Notes: a model not told the origin generated them from the letters alone. A stretch of DNA of 64,000 nucleotides from Arthrobacter antioxidans (GCF_023100725.1 NZ_CP095501.1:1922001-1986000); one strand, 5' to 3'. Positions 8,238 to 18,548 are shown, counted from the first letter of the stretch. Program-made: numbers and translations.

Positions 8238-9995
8238 ATGCCGGAATCCGATGACCACGCTCCAGCCGCCGGATCGCACGAGCCGGCTTCCCCGCTCGTC
8301 GACAACTCCGCCGCGCAACGCCAGCTGAACGTGCTGCGGGACAAGCTGCGCCACATCGACCGCCAGCTGGGGTCGGCCACCCAGAACAACGGGAAGCTCG
8401 TCGCCGCCCTCGAAGCGGCGCGCACCGAGATCGTCCGGCTGAAGGCCGCCCTCGAGAAGGAGGGCGCGGCCCCCTTCAGCTTCGCCACCGTGATGCAGGT
8501 GAACCCGAAGCGCCCGTCCGAGCCGGGCACGACCACCGAGGCCACGGTGCAGGACACAGCGGACATCCTGCAGTCGGGCCGCAAACTGCGGGTCACCGTC
8601 AGCCCGCTCATCAACGTGCGCCAGCTCGCTCCCGGCCAGGAAGTGCTGCTCAACGAGTCCCTGACCATCGTCGCGGCGCTCGGCTTCGAACGCGCCGGGG
8701 AGATCGTCACGGTCAAGGAGCTCATGGGCACCGACCGCGCACTCGTGGTGGGGCGCACGGACGACGAACGCGTCATCAAGCTCAGTGGGCCCCTGCGGGC
8801 CGAGAGGATCCGCGTGGGCGACGCCCTCGCCGTCGACACGAAGTCCGGCTACGGACTGGAGAAGGTACCGCGCAGCGAGGTGGAGAACCTCGTGCTCGAG
8901 GAGGTCCCCGACATCGCGTACGGCGACATCGGCGGGCTGGGCCCGCAGATCGAACAGATCCGCGACGCCGTCGAGCTTCCCTTCCTGCACCCCGACCTGT
9001 ATCGCGAGCACGGGCTCAAGCCACCCAAGGGCATCCTCCTGTACGGGCCGCCGGGCTGCGGCAAGACCCTGATCGCGAAGGCGGTCGCCAACTCGCTGGC
9101 CGCCCGCGCCGCCGAACGCGCCGGCGTCGAGCAGATCCGCAGCTACTTCCTGAACATCAAGGGCCCCGAGCTGCTGGACAAGTACGTGGGCGAGACCGAG
9201 CGCCACATCCGGCTCATTTTCGCCCGCGCACGGGAGAAGGCCTCGGACGGCAGCCCCGTCGTCGTGTTCTTCGACGAGATGGACTCCCTGTTCCGCACCC
9301 GCGGAACCGGGGTGTCCTCCGACGTCGAGACGACGATCGTGCCGCAGCTGCTCAGTGAGATCGACGGTGTCGAGAAGCTCGAGAACGTGATCGTCATCGG
9401 CGCCTCCAACCGCGAGGACATGATCGACCCCGCCATCCTGCGGCCGGGGCGGCTGGATGTGAAGATCAAGATCCAGAGGCCCGACGCCGAGGGCGCCGCC
9501 GAGATCTTCGCGAAGTACATCACGGCGGACCTGCCGCTGCACGCGGACGACCTCGCCGAGAACGGCGACGACCCGCAGACCACCATCGCCGAGATGATCC
9601 GGCGGACGGTCGAACAGATGTACTCGACGGACAAGTCCAACGAGTACCTCGAGGTGACCTACGCCAACGGCGACACCGAGATGCTGTACTTCAAGGACTT
9701 CAACTCCGGCGCGGTCATCCAGAACGTCGTGGACCGTGCGAAGAAGTACGCCATCAAGGACCTCCTCCTCGACGGGAGCAAGGGCCTGCGCATCGAGCAC
9801 CTGATGCGCGCCGTGGTGGACGAGTTCCGCGAGCACGAGGACATGCCCAACACCACGAACCCCGACGACTGGGCTCGCATCTCCGGTAAGAAGGGCGAGC
9901 GCATCACGTACATCCGCACCATCGTGCAGGGCAAGGCCGGCCAGGAACCGGGCAAGTCGATCGAGACGACGGCGAACACGGGCCAGTATCTGTGA
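8238..9995 (+). CDS. mpa: Proteasomal AAA ATPase (Mpa/ARC)
   Basis: The hexameric unfoldase that captures pupylated proteins and feeds them to the 20S proteasome. Of 585 residues, about 25-75 form the coiled coil that binds Pup, about 80-210 the tandem OB folds, then the AAA domain with Walker A GPPGCGKT (270-277), Walker [11 protein letters not shown] and the sensor [18 protein letters not shown]. The C-terminus is GQYL, the motif that docks into the proteasome alpha ring and opens its gate. First gene of the cluster mpa-dop-pup-prcB-prcA-pafA; its stop overlaps the possible dop GTG start. Confidence 0.97.
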   Translation: MPESDDHAPAAGSHEPASPLVDNSAAQRQLNVLRDKLRHIDRQLGSATQNNGKLVAALEAARTEIVRLKAALEKEGAAPFSFATVMQVNPKRPSEPGTTTEATVQDTADILQSGRKLRVTVSPLINVRQLAPGQEVLLNESLTIVAALGFERAGEIVTVKELMGTDRALVVGRTDDERVIKLSGPLRAERIRVGDALAVDTKSGYGLEKVPRSEVENLVLEEVPDIAYGDIGGLGPQIEQIRDAVELPFLHPDLYREHGLKPPKGILLYGPPGCGKTLIAKAVANSLAARAAERAGVEQIRSYFLNIKGPELLDKYVGETERHIRLIFARAREKASDGSPVVVFFDEMDSLFRTRGTGVSSDVETTIVPQLLSEIDGVEKLENVIVIGASNREDMIDPAILRPGRLDVKIKIQRPDAEGAAEIFAKYITADLPLHADDLAENGDDPQTTIAEMIRRTVEQMYSTDKSNEYLEVTYANGDTEMLYFKDFNSGAVIQNVVDRAKKYAIKDLLLDGSKGLRIEHLMRAVVDEFREHEDMPNTTNPDDWARISGKKGERITYIRTIVQGKAGQEPGKSIETTANTGQYL

Positions 9996-10072
9996 TCGTC
10001 ACGGGTGGACGGCGGACGACGCGGCCGGGGGACCTGCCGGCCATCGGTGACGGGATCTCCGTCCACCGTGTC

Positions 10073-11638
10073 ATGGGGACGGAGACCGAGTACGGCATCA
10101 TCGCTCCCGCCCTGCCGTCGGCGAATCCCACCCTGCTGTCCTCGCAGGTGGTCAACGCCTACGCCGCTACCCTGCGCGACGGGCTCGGCAACCTCGCGGG
10201 CACCCGCTGGGACTACACGGACGAGACTCCGCTGACCGACGCGCGCGGTTTCAGGATGGACCGCGGCAGCGCCCATCCGAGCCAGCTGACGGACGAGCCC
10301 GTGGAGCTCACCGCCGAGCAGATCGCGCTCGAGCGCGGGGAGCCCGCGGAGGCCGCCGTGCTCATGAACCTCGTGCTTAACAACGGCGCCCGGCTCTACG
10401 TGGACCACGCCCATCCGGAGTACTCCTCGCCCGAGGTCACCAACCCCCTCGACGCCGTGCTCTGGGACCGCGCCGGGGATCACGTGGCCGTCGCGGCGAT
10501 GGACCGCATCAGGACCACGCCGGGCTTCTCGCCCGTGATCCTCTACAAGAACAACACGGACAACAAGAGCGTCTCCTACGGCTCCCACGAGAACTACCTC
10601 GTCCCCCGGAGCGTGCCCTTCTCCAAGCTGGCTGAGGCACTCATCCCGTTCTTCGTCTCGCGCCAGGTCATCTGCGGCGCCGGGCGCGTGGGCCTCGGCC
10701 CCCTGAACCAGGAGCCCGGCTTCCAGATCAGTCAACGGGCCGACTTCTTCGAGAACGAGATCGGCCTCGAGACGACCGTGCGGCGCCCCATCATCAACAC
10801 GCGGGACGAGCCCCATGCCGTCGCGGAGAAGTACCGGCGGCTGCACGTCATCATCGGTGACGCCAACCTGAGCGAGGTGTCGAACTACCTGAAGCTGGGC
10901 ACCACCGCCCTCGTCCTCTCCCTCATCGAGCAGGGCCTGGCGCCGGTGCCCGAGCTCGAGGATCCGGTCGAGGCGCTGCGTGCCATCAGCCACGACCCCT
11001 CGCTGACGGTGGAGGTCGGGCTGAAGGACGGGCGGAGCCTGACCGGGCTCCAGCTGCAGGAACTCTACTGCGCCGCGGTCCTGGCCGCGCTCCCGGCGGA
11101 CGCAGACCGGCAGACGCTCGACGTCGTCGAGCGCTGGCAGTCGCTGCTGGTGACCCTGCGGCGCGATCCGATGGAGGCCGCCCGCGAGGTCGACTGGGTC
11201 GCGAAGCTGAAGGTCCTGGAGGCGTACCGGACACGGGACGGCCTGGCGTGGACGGATTCCCGGCTCGCGCTCATCGACCTGCAATACGCCGACCTGCGGC
11301 CCGAGAAGGGCATCTACCAGCGGCTGGCCCGCAGGGGCGACGTCGAGCTGCTCGTCGATCCCGCCGACGTCGCGCGGGCGGCCGTCGAGCCGCCCCGGGA
11401 CACGCGCGCCTACTTCCGTGGGCGGTGCATCGCCGAGTATCCCGCCGAGGTGGTGGGCGCGAGCTGGGACTCGCTGATCTTCGAACTCCCGGGGCAGCGG
11501 AGGCTGCAACGTGTCCAGACCCGCGAACCGCTGCGGGGCACGGAGGCGCTCACCGGGGCGTTGTTCGATGCAGCCACGGACGCCGAGGATTTCCTCGCCC
11601 GATTGTTGAGCGGCCCGGATCGACGCGTGGCACCATAG
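10073..11638 (+). CDS. dop: Pup deamidase / depupylase
   Basis: Converts the C-terminal Gln of Pup to Glu and also removes Pup from substrates. It is a glutamine-synthetase-fold enzyme and homologue of PafA. Seen: GTETEYGI at the very N-terminus with the magnesium/ATP-binding Glu residues, [36 protein letters not shown] and [11 protein letters not shown]. The extra loop of about 40 residues (RGFRMDRGSAHPSQLTDEP region) is the Dop-type insertion absent from PafA. The start is uncertain: ATG 10073 begins at GTETEYGI, while GTG 9992 overlaps the mpa stop and would include VHRV, which resembles the N-terminus of other Dop proteins. Confidence 0.94.
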   Translation: MGTETEYGIIAPALPSANPTLLSSQVVNAYAATLRDGLGNLAGTRWDYTDETPLTDARGFRMDRGSAHPSQLTDEPVELTAEQIALERGEPAEAAVLMNLVLNNGARLYVDHAHPEYSSPEVTNPLDAVLWDRAGDHVAVAAMDRIRTTPGFSPVILYKNNTDNKSVSYGSHENYLVPRSVPFSKLAEALIPFFVSRQVICGAGRVGLGPLNQEPGFQISQRADFFENEIGLETTVRRPIINTRDEPHAVAEKYRRLHVIIGDANLSEVSNYLKLGTTALVLSLIEQGLAPVPELEDPVEALRAISHDPSLTVEVGLKDGRSLTGLQLQELYCAAVLAALPADADRQTLDVVERWQSLLVTLRRDPMEAAREVDWVAKLKVLEAYRTRDGLAWTDSRLALIDLQYADLRPEKGIYQRLARRGDVELLVDPADVARAAVEPPRDTRAYFRGRCIAEYPAEVVGASWDSLIFELPGQRRLQRVQTREPLRGTEALTGALFDAATDAEDFLARLLSGPDRRVAP

Positions 11639-11684
11639 GAGCCTGACCTCCGAATTGATCACGACGACGGAAAGGGTGGATACC

Positions 11685-11891
11685 GTGGCGACACAGGACC
11701 GCAGGAACACGGGCGGCTCGTCCTCAGCGGAGGAGGAGGAACTCCCGGATCCCGCCCCCGCGACCCCCGCGGCCGCGCAGGACTCCGGCCAGACCCAGGG
11801 CGTCGACGACCTGCTCGACGAGATCGACGGCGTCCTCGAGTCCAATGCGGAGGAATTCGTCCGCGGCTTCGTGCAGAAGGGCGGCCAGTAG
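11685..11891 (+). CDS. pup: Prokaryotic ubiquitin-like protein Pup
   Basis: The 68-residue, largely disordered protein modifier that PafA joins to lysines of target proteins. It ends in FVQKGGQ, so it is the Gln form that Dop must deamidate before ligation. The central DDLLDEIDGVLESNAEEFVRG region is the helix that binds the Mpa coiled coil. The GTG at 11685 gives the usual family length and follows a GGAAAGG site; the longer TTG start at 11655 is less likely. Confidence 0.96.
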   Translation: MATQDRRNTGGSSSAEEEELPDPAPATPAAAQDSGQTQGVDDLLDEIDGVLESNAEEFVRGFVQKGGQ

Positions 11892-11894
11892 CGG

Positions 11895-12722
11895 ATGCTT
11901 CCGGATGATGCCGCGGCAGCGGTCCCACGGGCCGCCTCGACGTCCTTTGCCGACTACCTGGGCGCGCACCATCCGGGAATGCTGCCGTCGAACCGGACGC
12001 TCGGTCCGGTCACGGCGACCTCCGACGCCTCCCATCTCGCACCGCACGCGACGACGATCGTGTCGCTCACGTTCCCGGGCGGGGTGCTCATGGCCGGGGA
12101 TCGCCGGGCCACGATGGGCAATGTGATCGCCAGCCGCCACATCGAGAAGGTGTTCCCCGCGGACCACTCGTCGGTGCTCGGGATCGCCGGCAGCGCCGGC
12201 ATCGGCGTGGATCTGGCGCGGCTCTTCCAGGTGGAGCTGGAGCACTACGAGAAGATCGAAGCGACCATGATGAGCCTGGACGGCAAGGCCAACCGCCTCG
12301 CCGCGATGGTCCGGCAGAACCTGCCGATGGCCATGCAGGGCCTCGCCGTCGTGCCGCTCTTCGCCGGCTTCGACACGGACCGGCATCTCGGGCGCCTCTT
12401 CTCGTTCGACGTCACGGGAGGCCGCTACGAGGAGCACGAACACCACTCCGTCGGATCCGGCTCGGTCTTCGCCCGTGGAGCCCTGAAGAAACTGTGGAAT
12501 CCGCGCCTCGACGAGGCGTCCGCCGTCCGCGTGGCGGTCGAGGCCCTCTACGACGCGGCCGACGACGACTCCGCGACCGGCGGACCGGACACCGTGCGCG
12601 GCCTGTGGCCCGTGGTCTACGTCGTGGACGCCGCCGGCACGCGGCGCGTCCCGGAGCGTGACCTCGAAGCCGTGGCGCACACCATCATCGACGCCCGTTC
12701 CTCCGCGGGCCGGGAGGCATAG
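11895..12722 (+). CDS. prcB: Proteasome beta subunit
   Basis: Catalytic ring subunit of the 20S proteasome, an N-terminal-nucleophile threonine protease. Residues 1-52 are a propeptide; the mature chain starts at Thr53 in HATTIVSL, followed by the family blocks [27 protein letters not shown] and [13 protein letters not shown]. The residue before the cut is Ala here, whereas the M. tuberculosis subunit has Gly. It begins three bases after the pup stop and ends three bases before prcA, so the genes form one tight operon. Confidence 0.97.
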   Translation: MLPDDAAAAVPRAASTSFADYLGAHHPGMLPSNRTLGPVTATSDASHLAPHATTIVSLTFPGGVLMAGDRRATMGNVIASRHIEKVFPADHSSVLGIAGSAGIGVDLARLFQVELEHYEKIEATMMSLDGKANRLAAMVRQNLPMAMQGLAVVPLFAGFDTDRHLGRLFSFDVTGGRYEEHEHHSVGSGSVFARGALKKLWNPRLDEASAVRVAVEALYDAADDDSATGGPDTVRGLWPVVYVVDAAGTRRVPERDLEAVAHTIIDARSSAGREA

Positions 12723-12725
12723 GCC

Positions 12726-13466
12726 ATGACCCAGCAGTTCTACGTCTCGCCCGAGCAGCTGATGAAGGACCGCGCCGATTTCGCGCGCAAGGGCATCTCG
12801 CGCGGCCGATCGGTGGTGGTGATCAGCTGCCGGGACGGCATCGCCCTCGTCGCCCAGAACCCCTCGCCCTCCCTCCACAAGCTCGGCGAGATCTACGACC
12901 GCATCGCCTTCGCGGCGGTCGGCAAGTACAACGAGTTCGAGAGCCTCCGCCAGGCCGGGGTCCGCTACGCCGACGTCCGCGGGTACTCCTACGCGCGCGA
13001 GGACGTCACGGCGCGCGGCCTCGCCAGCGTCTATGCGCAGAGCCTGGGCGCCGTGTTCACGGCCGAGAGCAAGCCCTTCGAGGTGGAGCTCGTGGTCGCC
13101 GAGGTGGGCCGCTCCCAGGACACCGACCACCTCTACCGGCTCACCTTCGACGGCTCCATCGCCGACGAGGCCGGCTTCGTGGTCATGGGCGGTGCGGCCG
13201 ACGCCGTCGTCGGAGCCCTCCGCGGCACCTGGTCCGCGGACGTAGGCCTGACCGACGGCGTCCGGGCCGCCGCCCGGGCCCTCGCGAGCGCCGCACCCCC
13301 CGCTGCCGACGGCGACCGGCCGGGGGCTCCCGCCCTCGACCCGTCCGTCCTCGAGGTCGCGTTCCTCGAACGCGACCCGGACACCCTGCGTGGCAGCCAC
13401 CGCGCGTTCCGCCGGATCGGCGGACCCGAACTCGAGACCATGCTCCAGGGCGGACAGGACAGCTGA
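12726..13466 (+). CDS. prcA: Proteasome alpha subunit
   Basis: Gate-forming outer-ring subunit of the 20S proteasome, 246 residues. The N-terminal [31 protein letters not shown] is the usual gate and first helix. The strands around [18 protein letters not shown] and the helix [23 protein letters not shown] match the family. It lacks a catalytic Thr, as expected. The stop overlaps the pafA start by four bases (ATGA), supporting coupled translation. Confidence 0.96.
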   Translation: MTQQFYVSPEQLMKDRADFARKGISRGRSVVVISCRDGIALVAQNPSPSLHKLGEIYDRIAFAAVGKYNEFESLRQAGVRYADVRGYSYAREDVTARGLASVYAQSLGAVFTAESKPFEVELVVAEVGRSQDTDHLYRLTFDGSIADEAGFVVMGGAADAVVGALRGTWSADVGLTDGVRAAARALASAAPPAADGDRPGAPALDPSVLEVAFLERDPDTLRGSHRAFRRIGGPELETMLQGGQDS

Positions 13467-14827
13467 TGGACCGGCGTATCTTCGGGGTCGAGACCGAGTT
13501 CGGCATCTCCTACTCAGGGCCCAATTCCCGCCCGCTGTCCCCCGAGGAGGTGGCCCGCTACCTCTTCCGCAAGGTCGTCAGCTGGGGCAGGTCCTCGAAC
13601 GTCTTCCTGACGAACGGGTCCCGGCTCTACCTGGACGTCGGCTCCCACCCCGAATACGCGACGGCGGAGTGCGACGACCTCGCCCAGCTCGTCGCCCACG
13701 ACCGCGCCGGAGAGCTGATCCTGGAGGACCTCGTCTCCGAGGCGCAGCGGAAGCTGGCGCAGGAGGGCTACGACGGGCGGATCTACCTCTTCAAGAACAA
13801 CACGGACTCCGCGGGCAACTCCTACGGCAGCCACGAGAACTACCTGATCCCTCGCAAGCTCGAGTTCGCCCGGCTCGCCGACATCCTCATCCCGTTCCTC
13901 GTGACGCGGCAGCTGCTCGTCGGGGCCGGCAAGGTCCTGAAGACCCAGACCGGGTCCATCTACGCCTTCTCCCAGCGGGCGGACCACTTGTGGGAAGGGA
14001 TCTCCTCCGCCACGACCCGCTCCCGGCCCATCATCAACACCAGGGACGAGCCGCACGCCGACGCCGAGCACTACCGCCGGCTGCACGTCATCGCCGGCGA
14101 TTCCAACATGTCCGAGACCACCACGCTGCTCAAGATCGGCTCCGTGGACCTGCTGCTGCGCATGGTCGAGGCGGGTGAGCTCATGCGCGACTACCGCCTG
14201 GAGAACCCGATCCGCAGCATCCGCGAGATCTCCCACGACCTCACGGGCGGGCAGCTCCTCAAACTGGCGAACGGCCGCCACATGACCGCGCTCGAGATGC
14301 AGCGGGAGTATCTCGCGAAGGCGACGGCGTTCGTCCAGCAGCACGGCGCGCACAACCAGCACGTGCCTGCCATCCTGGACCTGTGGGAGCGGGTCCTCGA
14401 CGCGGTGGAGACGGGGAACACCGCGCACATCGACCGGGAGGTCGACTGGGCGATCAAGAAGAAGCTGATCGACCGGTACCTGGCACGATCCGGCGAGGAC
14501 CTCGATTCGGCGAAGGCGGCCCAGCTCGACCTCACCTATCACGACATCTCCCGCACGCGCGGCCTGTTCTTCCTCCTCCAGGCCAGGGGGGAGGCCGCCC
14601 GCGTGATCGAGGAGACGGCGGTGAAGGAGGCGGTGGACGTGCCGCCCCAGACCACCCGGGCGCGGCTCCGCGGCGAGTTCGTGCGGCGCGCCAAGGAGGC
14701 GAACCGCGACTACACGGTCGACTGGGTCCACCTCAAACTCAACGACAGGGCGCAGCAGACCATCCTCTGCAAGGACCCCTTCGCCTCCGTCGACGAGCGG
14801 GTCGAGGCACTCCTGCAGCAGTTGTGA
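13466..14827 (+). CDS. pafA: Pup--protein ligase
   Basis: Uses ATP to join the C-terminal Glu of deamidated Pup to lysine side chains of substrates. The 453 residues start [14 protein letters not shown], with the ATP/magnesium Glu residues, and share [18 protein letters not shown] and [11 protein letters not shown] with Dop. Lacking the Dop insertion loop, it is assigned as the ligase. It is the last gene of the core proteasome operon; a 200-base gap with short tandem repeats follows. Confidence 0.97.
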   Translation: MDRRIFGVETEFGISYSGPNSRPLSPEEVARYLFRKVVSWGRSSNVFLTNGSRLYLDVGSHPEYATAECDDLAQLVAHDRAGELILEDLVSEAQRKLAQEGYDGRIYLFKNNTDSAGNSYGSHENYLIPRKLEFARLADILIPFLVTRQLLVGAGKVLKTQTGSIYAFSQRADHLWEGISSATTRSRPIINTRDEPHADAEHYRRLHVIAGDSNMSETTTLLKIGSVDLLLRMVEAGELMRDYRLENPIRSIREISHDLTGGQLLKLANGRHMTALEMQREYLAKATAFVQQHGAHNQHVPAILDLWERVLDAVETGNTAHIDREVDWAIKKKLIDRYLARSGEDLDSAKAAQLDLTYHDISRTRGLFFLLQARGEAARVIEETAVKEAVDVPPQTTRARLRGEFVRRAKEANRDYTVDWVHLKLNDRAQQTILCKDPFASVDERVEALLQQL

Positions 14828-14877
14828 CGGCGACGGCGGCGGCCCGCAGCCCTGCCGCAGCCCTGCCCGTCACCCTC

Positions 14878-14921
14878 CTGACAGGGTGCTGACAGGGCGC
14901 TGACAGGGTGCTGACGCGGAG
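14878..14921 (+). repeat. 11-bp tandem repeats
   Basis: Three copies of CTGACAGGGTG (the second has CG at the end) at 14878-14888, 14889-14899 and 14900-14910 are followed by a degenerate fourth, CTGACGCGGAG. They lie between pafA and the FKBP lipoprotein gene, about 45 bases upstream of the latter's -10 box TAGGCT (14964-14969). They may be a simple slippage product or a set of phased regulator sites. Confidence 0.8.
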
Positions 14922-14963
14922 TTGGCAGGAGATTCACAGGAGCAAGCGCACCCCTGATGCCGT

Positions 14964-14969
14964 TAGGCT
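14964..14969 (+). promoter_or_regulatory. -10 box TAGGCT before the FKBP lipoprotein
   Basis: TAGGCT would start transcription near 14976, giving a leader of about 50 bases before the GTG at 15029. Confidence 0.4.
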
Positions 14970-15028
14970 GGTCGGGGCCCATCGTTCCACGGGCACCCTG
15001 GACCGGACACCGAACCGAAAGTAGCTTC

Positions 15029-16000
15029 GTGCGAAAAGTACTCACAACCTCCCTTGCGCTCACGCTGGTCCTGTCAGCCTGTGGCGGGCCCACGACGGAC
15101 GACCTGACGGGGGACTCGTCGGGGGATTCGTCCGGGACATCGGCCGGCGCCGCCGAGGTCTTCGACACCGTCACCGTCAGCGGAGGCTCCGACGAGGAGG
15201 CGCCGACCGTCGAGTTCGAAGCCCCGCTGGAGATCACCGGCGTGGCCGCGAAGACCCTGGAGGACGGCGACGGCGACGAGGTCGAGGCCGGGGAGCAGAT
15301 CCGCTACCACCTCGTCTCGCTGAACGCCGAGGACGGCGAGGCGCTCGGGGACACCTACAGCCAGGGCGACCCTCAGGTCCTCCCGGTCGACGACATGCTG
15401 AAGGAACAGGACGCCGAGCTCTACGAGGTCCTGACCGGTTCGAAGGTCGGCGCGCAGGTCGGGTACACGCGTCCCGCACCGGAAGCCGCGGAGGGCCAGC
15501 AGGCCACCCCGGAGCAGCTGATCGTCCTGAAGGTCATCTCGGCCGAGCAGCCCCCGCCCGAGCCCGAGGTACTCTCGCCCGAGGAGGTCGAGAAGCTCGA
15601 CGAGGAGGGCAAGCTGCCCACGTTCACCTTCGGGGAGGACGGCGCGCCCGCGGTCACCATCCCCGAGAACGAGCCCTCCGAGGACCTCGTCGTGAAGGTC
15701 CTCAAGGAGGGCACGGGCGAGGAGGTCGCCGAGTCGGACACCATTACCGCCAAGTACAGCGGATGGCGCTGGGAGGACGGCGAGCAGTTCGACTCCAGCT
15801 ACGAGCGCGGCGAGCCCGCCGAATTCCCGCTGAACCAGGTCATCACGGGCTGGACCAAGGGCCTCGCCGGCCAGAAGGTCGGTTCCCAGGTGCTCCTGGT
15901 CATCCCCGAGCCGTGGGCCTACCCCAACGCGAGCGAGGGCCAGCCCTCCGGTACCCTCGTGTTCTTCGTCGAGATCACCGGCAAGACCGCCGCCGAGTAG
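15029..16000 (+). CDS. Lipoprotein FKBP-type peptidyl-prolyl isomerase
   Basis: A secreted, lipid-anchored prolyl isomerase of 323 residues that probably helps fold exported proteins. The start GTG 15029 gives a clean lipoprotein signal (RKVLTTSLALTLVLSACGG) with the lipidated Cys in LSAC. A Ser/Thr/Asp-rich linker follows, then a degenerate FKBP-like domain (GEQIRYHLVSLNAEDGEALG...) and a C-terminal FKBP domain (SDTITAKYSGWRWEDGEQFDSSYERGEP, ITGWTKGLAGQKVGS). Several aromatic active-site residues of classical FKBPs are only partly kept. It is followed 44 bases later by a cytoplasmic FKBP gene. Confidence 0.88.
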   Translation: MRKVLTTSLALTLVLSACGGPTTDDLTGDSSGDSSGTSAGAAEVFDTVTVSGGSDEEAPTVEFEAPLEITGVAAKTLEDGDGDEVEAGEQIRYHLVSLNAEDGEALGDTYSQGDPQVLPVDDMLKEQDAELYEVLTGSKVGAQVGYTRPAPEAAEGQQATPEQLIVLKVISAEQPPPEPEVLSPEEVEKLDEEGKLPTFTFGEDGAPAVTIPENEPSEDLVVKVLKEGTGEEVAESDTITAKYSGWRWEDGEQFDSSYERGEPAEFPLNQVITGWTKGLAGQKVGSQVLLVIPEPWAYPNASEGQPSGTLVFFVEITGKTAAE

Positions 16001-16044
16001 CGACGGCCCGCCCAGCACCCACCCACCGCACCCAAGGAGTATCC

Positions 16045-16440
16045 ATGTCATTCGGACACCGCGAATTCGACCGGCAGAAGCCGGAGATCGACTTCCCCGC
16101 CCACGACGTCCCCACCGACCTCGTCATCGAGGACATCATCACGGGCACCGGCGACGAGGCGAAGCCGGGCAACACCGTCTCCACCCACTACGTGGGTGTC
16201 GCCTTCTCCACGGGCGAGGAATTCGACGCCTCCTGGAACCGGGGCACCCCGCTCGACTTCAAGGTCGGCGTCGGCCAGGTCATCCAGGGCTGGGACCAGG
16301 GACTCCTCGGCATGAAGGTCGGCGGCCGCCGACGTCTCGAGATCCCGTCCCACCTCGCCTATGGCGCGAGCGGCGCGGGCTCGGCGATCGGCCCCAACGA
16401 GGCACTGATCTTCGTCGTCGACCTCCTCGGGGTCCGCTAG
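16045..16440 (+). CDS. Cytoplasmic FKBP-type peptidyl-prolyl isomerase
   Basis: A single-domain FKBP of 131 residues with no signal peptide. The core is complete: NTVSTHYVGVAFSTGEEFDASWNRGTPLDFKVGVGQVIQGWDQGL, GGRRRLEIPSHLAYG and ALIFVVDLL. The Tyr, Phe, Asp, Val, Ile and Trp positions of the FK506-binding pocket are present. The ATG follows an AAGGAG site. Such proteins catalyse cis-trans isomerisation of X-Pro bonds. It is probably cotranscribed with the lipoprotein paralogue just upstream. Confidence 0.94.
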   Translation: MSFGHREFDRQKPEIDFPAHDVPTDLVIEDIITGTGDEAKPGNTVSTHYVGVAFSTGEEFDASWNRGTPLDFKVGVGQVIQGWDQGLLGMKVGGRRRLEIPSHLAYGASGAGSAIGPNEALIFVVDLLGVR

Positions 16441-16489
16441 CACCACCCCGGCAACCGCGGATCCGCGGCCGCCCCGGGCACCACCACAC

Positions 16490-16531
16490 GGAAGGGACGT
16501 ACGTCGACCACGGTCGGTGTGCGTCCCTTCC
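16490..16531 (+). terminator. Ten-base-pair hairpin between fkbp and pafBC
   Basis: GGAAGGGACG (16490-16499) and CGTCCCTTCC (16522-16531) pair perfectly around a 22-base loop. It lies after the FKBP stop and before the pafBC -10 box. There is no U-run, so termination is inferred from position. Confidence 0.5.
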
Positions 16532-16547
16532 GCCGCTCCCGTGAAGG

Positions 16548-16553
16548 TAGGGT
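16548..16553 (+). promoter_or_regulatory. -10 box TAGGGT, leaderless promoter of pafBC
   Basis: TAGGGT is followed by six bases and the GTG at 16560; no ribosome site is seen. Confidence 0.5.
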
Positions 16554-16559
16554 TTCACC

Positions 16560-18548
16560 GTGTCCGCAAAACGTACCGAACGCCTCCTCACCCTCGTGAT
16601 CATGCTCCTGTCGAGCCGCCGCGGGTTCACGAAGGAGGAACTGTTCGAGGAGATCGACCTGTACCGCGAGGCGACGTCGGTCGCGGCACGTGAGAAGCTC
16701 TTCGACCGCGACAAGGCCGCCTTGCGCGAGCAGGGCATCCCGCTGGAGGCCTTCAGCGAGGACGCCCTGTTCGACAACGACAACACCGTGCAGCGGTACC
16801 GGATCAGCGCCGAGGACTACCGGCTCGGCGGCGTGACCTTCCTTCCCGAGGAGTACGCGGTCCTCAACCTCGCCGCCGGGGTCTGGGACCAGGGCTCTCT
16901 CGACTCCGCGGCGTCCACGGCCCTGCGGAAGCTCAGCTCCCGCAGCATCGGCGGCGGCGTCGAACTCACGCCGCTCATCCAGCCGCGCATCACCACGGAT
17001 GCGCCCTACTGGGACACTGTGTGGCAGGCCCTGACCTCCCGCACCCCGCTCCGGTTCCCGTACCGGGCCGCGAGCACGGGCCGTGAGGAGACCCGCACGG
17101 TGCATCCCTGGGGCATGGGCGCGCGCTTCGGCCACTGGTACGTGGTCGGCTTCGACACCACGCGCAAGGCCGAACGGTTCTTCCGCCTCTCGCGGATGAC
17201 CGGCGAGCCCGTCATCCTGCAGGGGACGTTCGAGGTCCCGCCGTCCTTCGACATGAACCAGACGCTCTCCTCGCTGTCCCGCAGCGAGCCCGACCGGACC
17301 GCCGTCATCGCGGCGCGTCCCGGCTCCTGCCAGGTGTTGCGCGTCCGCAAGGACACCGAGATGGTGCAGGCGGGGGAGGAGTGGGACGTCCTCCGGGTGC
17401 CGTACGCGGCATCGAGCCCCATGGCCGCGACCATCGCGGGGCTGGGCGTCAATGCGAGGGTCGAGGAGCCGCAGGAGCTGGCCGCCGAGGTTGTCCGGCT
17501 CCTCGACGGCGCCCACCGGGCGGCCCTCGCCGCGCCCGAGCACCTCGAGATCACCGGCAGCGCCCGCCCCGCACCCCGGCGCAAGTCCTCCTCCCAGGAT
17601 CACCTGCTGCGCCTGCTCGACCTCGTCCCGTACCTCCTGGCGAACCCGGGGGCCGAGGTGGCGGAGACGGCACGCAGGTTCGACGTGACCGAGAGCCAGC
17701 TCACCAAGGACCTCGACCTGCTGTTCGTCAGCGGGCCGCGCCACTACCCGGACGGGCTGATGGACGTGAACATCGAGGACGACCGCATCTACCTCACCAA
17801 CGCGCGCGACCTCGCGGAGCCCGTGAAGCTCAGCATGGACGAGGCGTGCTCCCTGATCGTGGGGCTGCAGGCCCTCCGGGAGCTTCCCGGCATGAGGAAC
17901 AACGAGGCGATCGTCAGCGCCCAGACCAAGCTGACCGCCGCGACCGGCGACGCGGCGCGTATCGGGACCGCCCTGGCGACCAAGCTCACGGAGGACGACG
18001 TCGACCCGACGCTCGAGGTGCTGCAGGCCGCCCTGCACTCGAACGTGCGCGTGGACGTGGACTACTTCGTGCCCACGCGCGACGAGATCACGCACCGCCT
18101 CCTCGAACCGGTCCGCATCTTCCTGCACCAGGACACGTGGTACCTGGAGGCCTGGAGCGTGGACTCCGACGGACTGAGGAACTTCCGGTTGGACCGCATC
18201 CAGCGGGCAACCCTGACGGAGCAGCCCGCCACCGCGGATTTGGACAAGGAGTTCCTCGCCCGCGACCGGCGGAGCGTCGCGCCCTACCGGTCCGGGGATG
18301 CCGATCTCGCCGTCACGCTCCTGCTCGAACCGCGGGCCCGCTGGATCGCGGCCCAGTACAACGCCGACGCCGTGCAGGAGCTCGGCGAGGACCGCCTGGC
18401 CGCCCGCCTCAAGGTGGCGTCCAGCACCTGGATCCCGGGCCTCGTCGCGGGCCTCGGAGGATCGGCGGCGGTCATCGCTCCGGCGGAACTGCGCCAGGAG
18501 ACCCTCCGCTGGCTCGAAGCAGCCCGCGCGCACCAGGCACTGGCCTAG
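16560..18548 (+). CDS. pafBC: PafB-PafC fusion, WYL-domain transcriptional activator of the DNA-damage response
   Basis: A 662-residue protein made of two HTH-WYL units in tandem: residues 1-330 (TERLLTLVIMLLSSRRGFTKEELFE..., WYL core RTVHPWGMGARFGHWYVVGFD) and 331-662 (HLLRLLDLVPYLLANPGAEVAETARRFDVTESQL..., RLLEPVRIFLHQDTWYLEAW). In mycobacteria PafB and PafC are separate proteins that act together to turn on LexA-independent DNA-damage genes; here they are one chain, as in other Micrococcaceae to my knowledge. WYL domains bind nucleic acid ligands. The GTG start directly follows a -10 box. Confidence 0.92.
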   Translation: MSAKRTERLLTLVIMLLSSRRGFTKEELFEEIDLYREATSVAAREKLFDRDKAALREQGIPLEAFSEDALFDNDNTVQRYRISAEDYRLGGVTFLPEEYAVLNLAAGVWDQGSLDSAASTALRKLSSRSIGGGVELTPLIQPRITTDAPYWDTVWQALTSRTPLRFPYRAASTGREETRTVHPWGMGARFGHWYVVGFDTTRKAERFFRLSRMTGEPVILQGTFEVPPSFDMNQTLSSLSRSEPDRTAVIAARPGSCQVLRVRKDTEMVQAGEEWDVLRVPYAASSPMAATIAGLGVNARVEEPQELAAEVVRLLDGAHRAALAAPEHLEITGSARPAPRRKSSSQDHLLRLLDLVPYLLANPGAEVAETARRFDVTESQLTKDLDLLFVSGPRHYPDGLMDVNIEDDRIYLTNARDLAEPVKLSMDEACSLIVGLQALRELPGMRNNEAIVSAQTKLTAATGDAARIGTALATKLTEDDVDPTLEVLQAALHSNVRVDVDYFVPTRDEITHRLLEPVRIFLHQDTWYLEAWSVDSDGLRNFRLDRIQRATLTEQPATADLDKEFLARDRRSVAPYRSGDADLAVTLLLEPRARWIAAQYNADAVQELGEDRLAARLKVASSTWIPGLVAGLGGSAAVIAPAELRQETLRWLEAARAHQALA

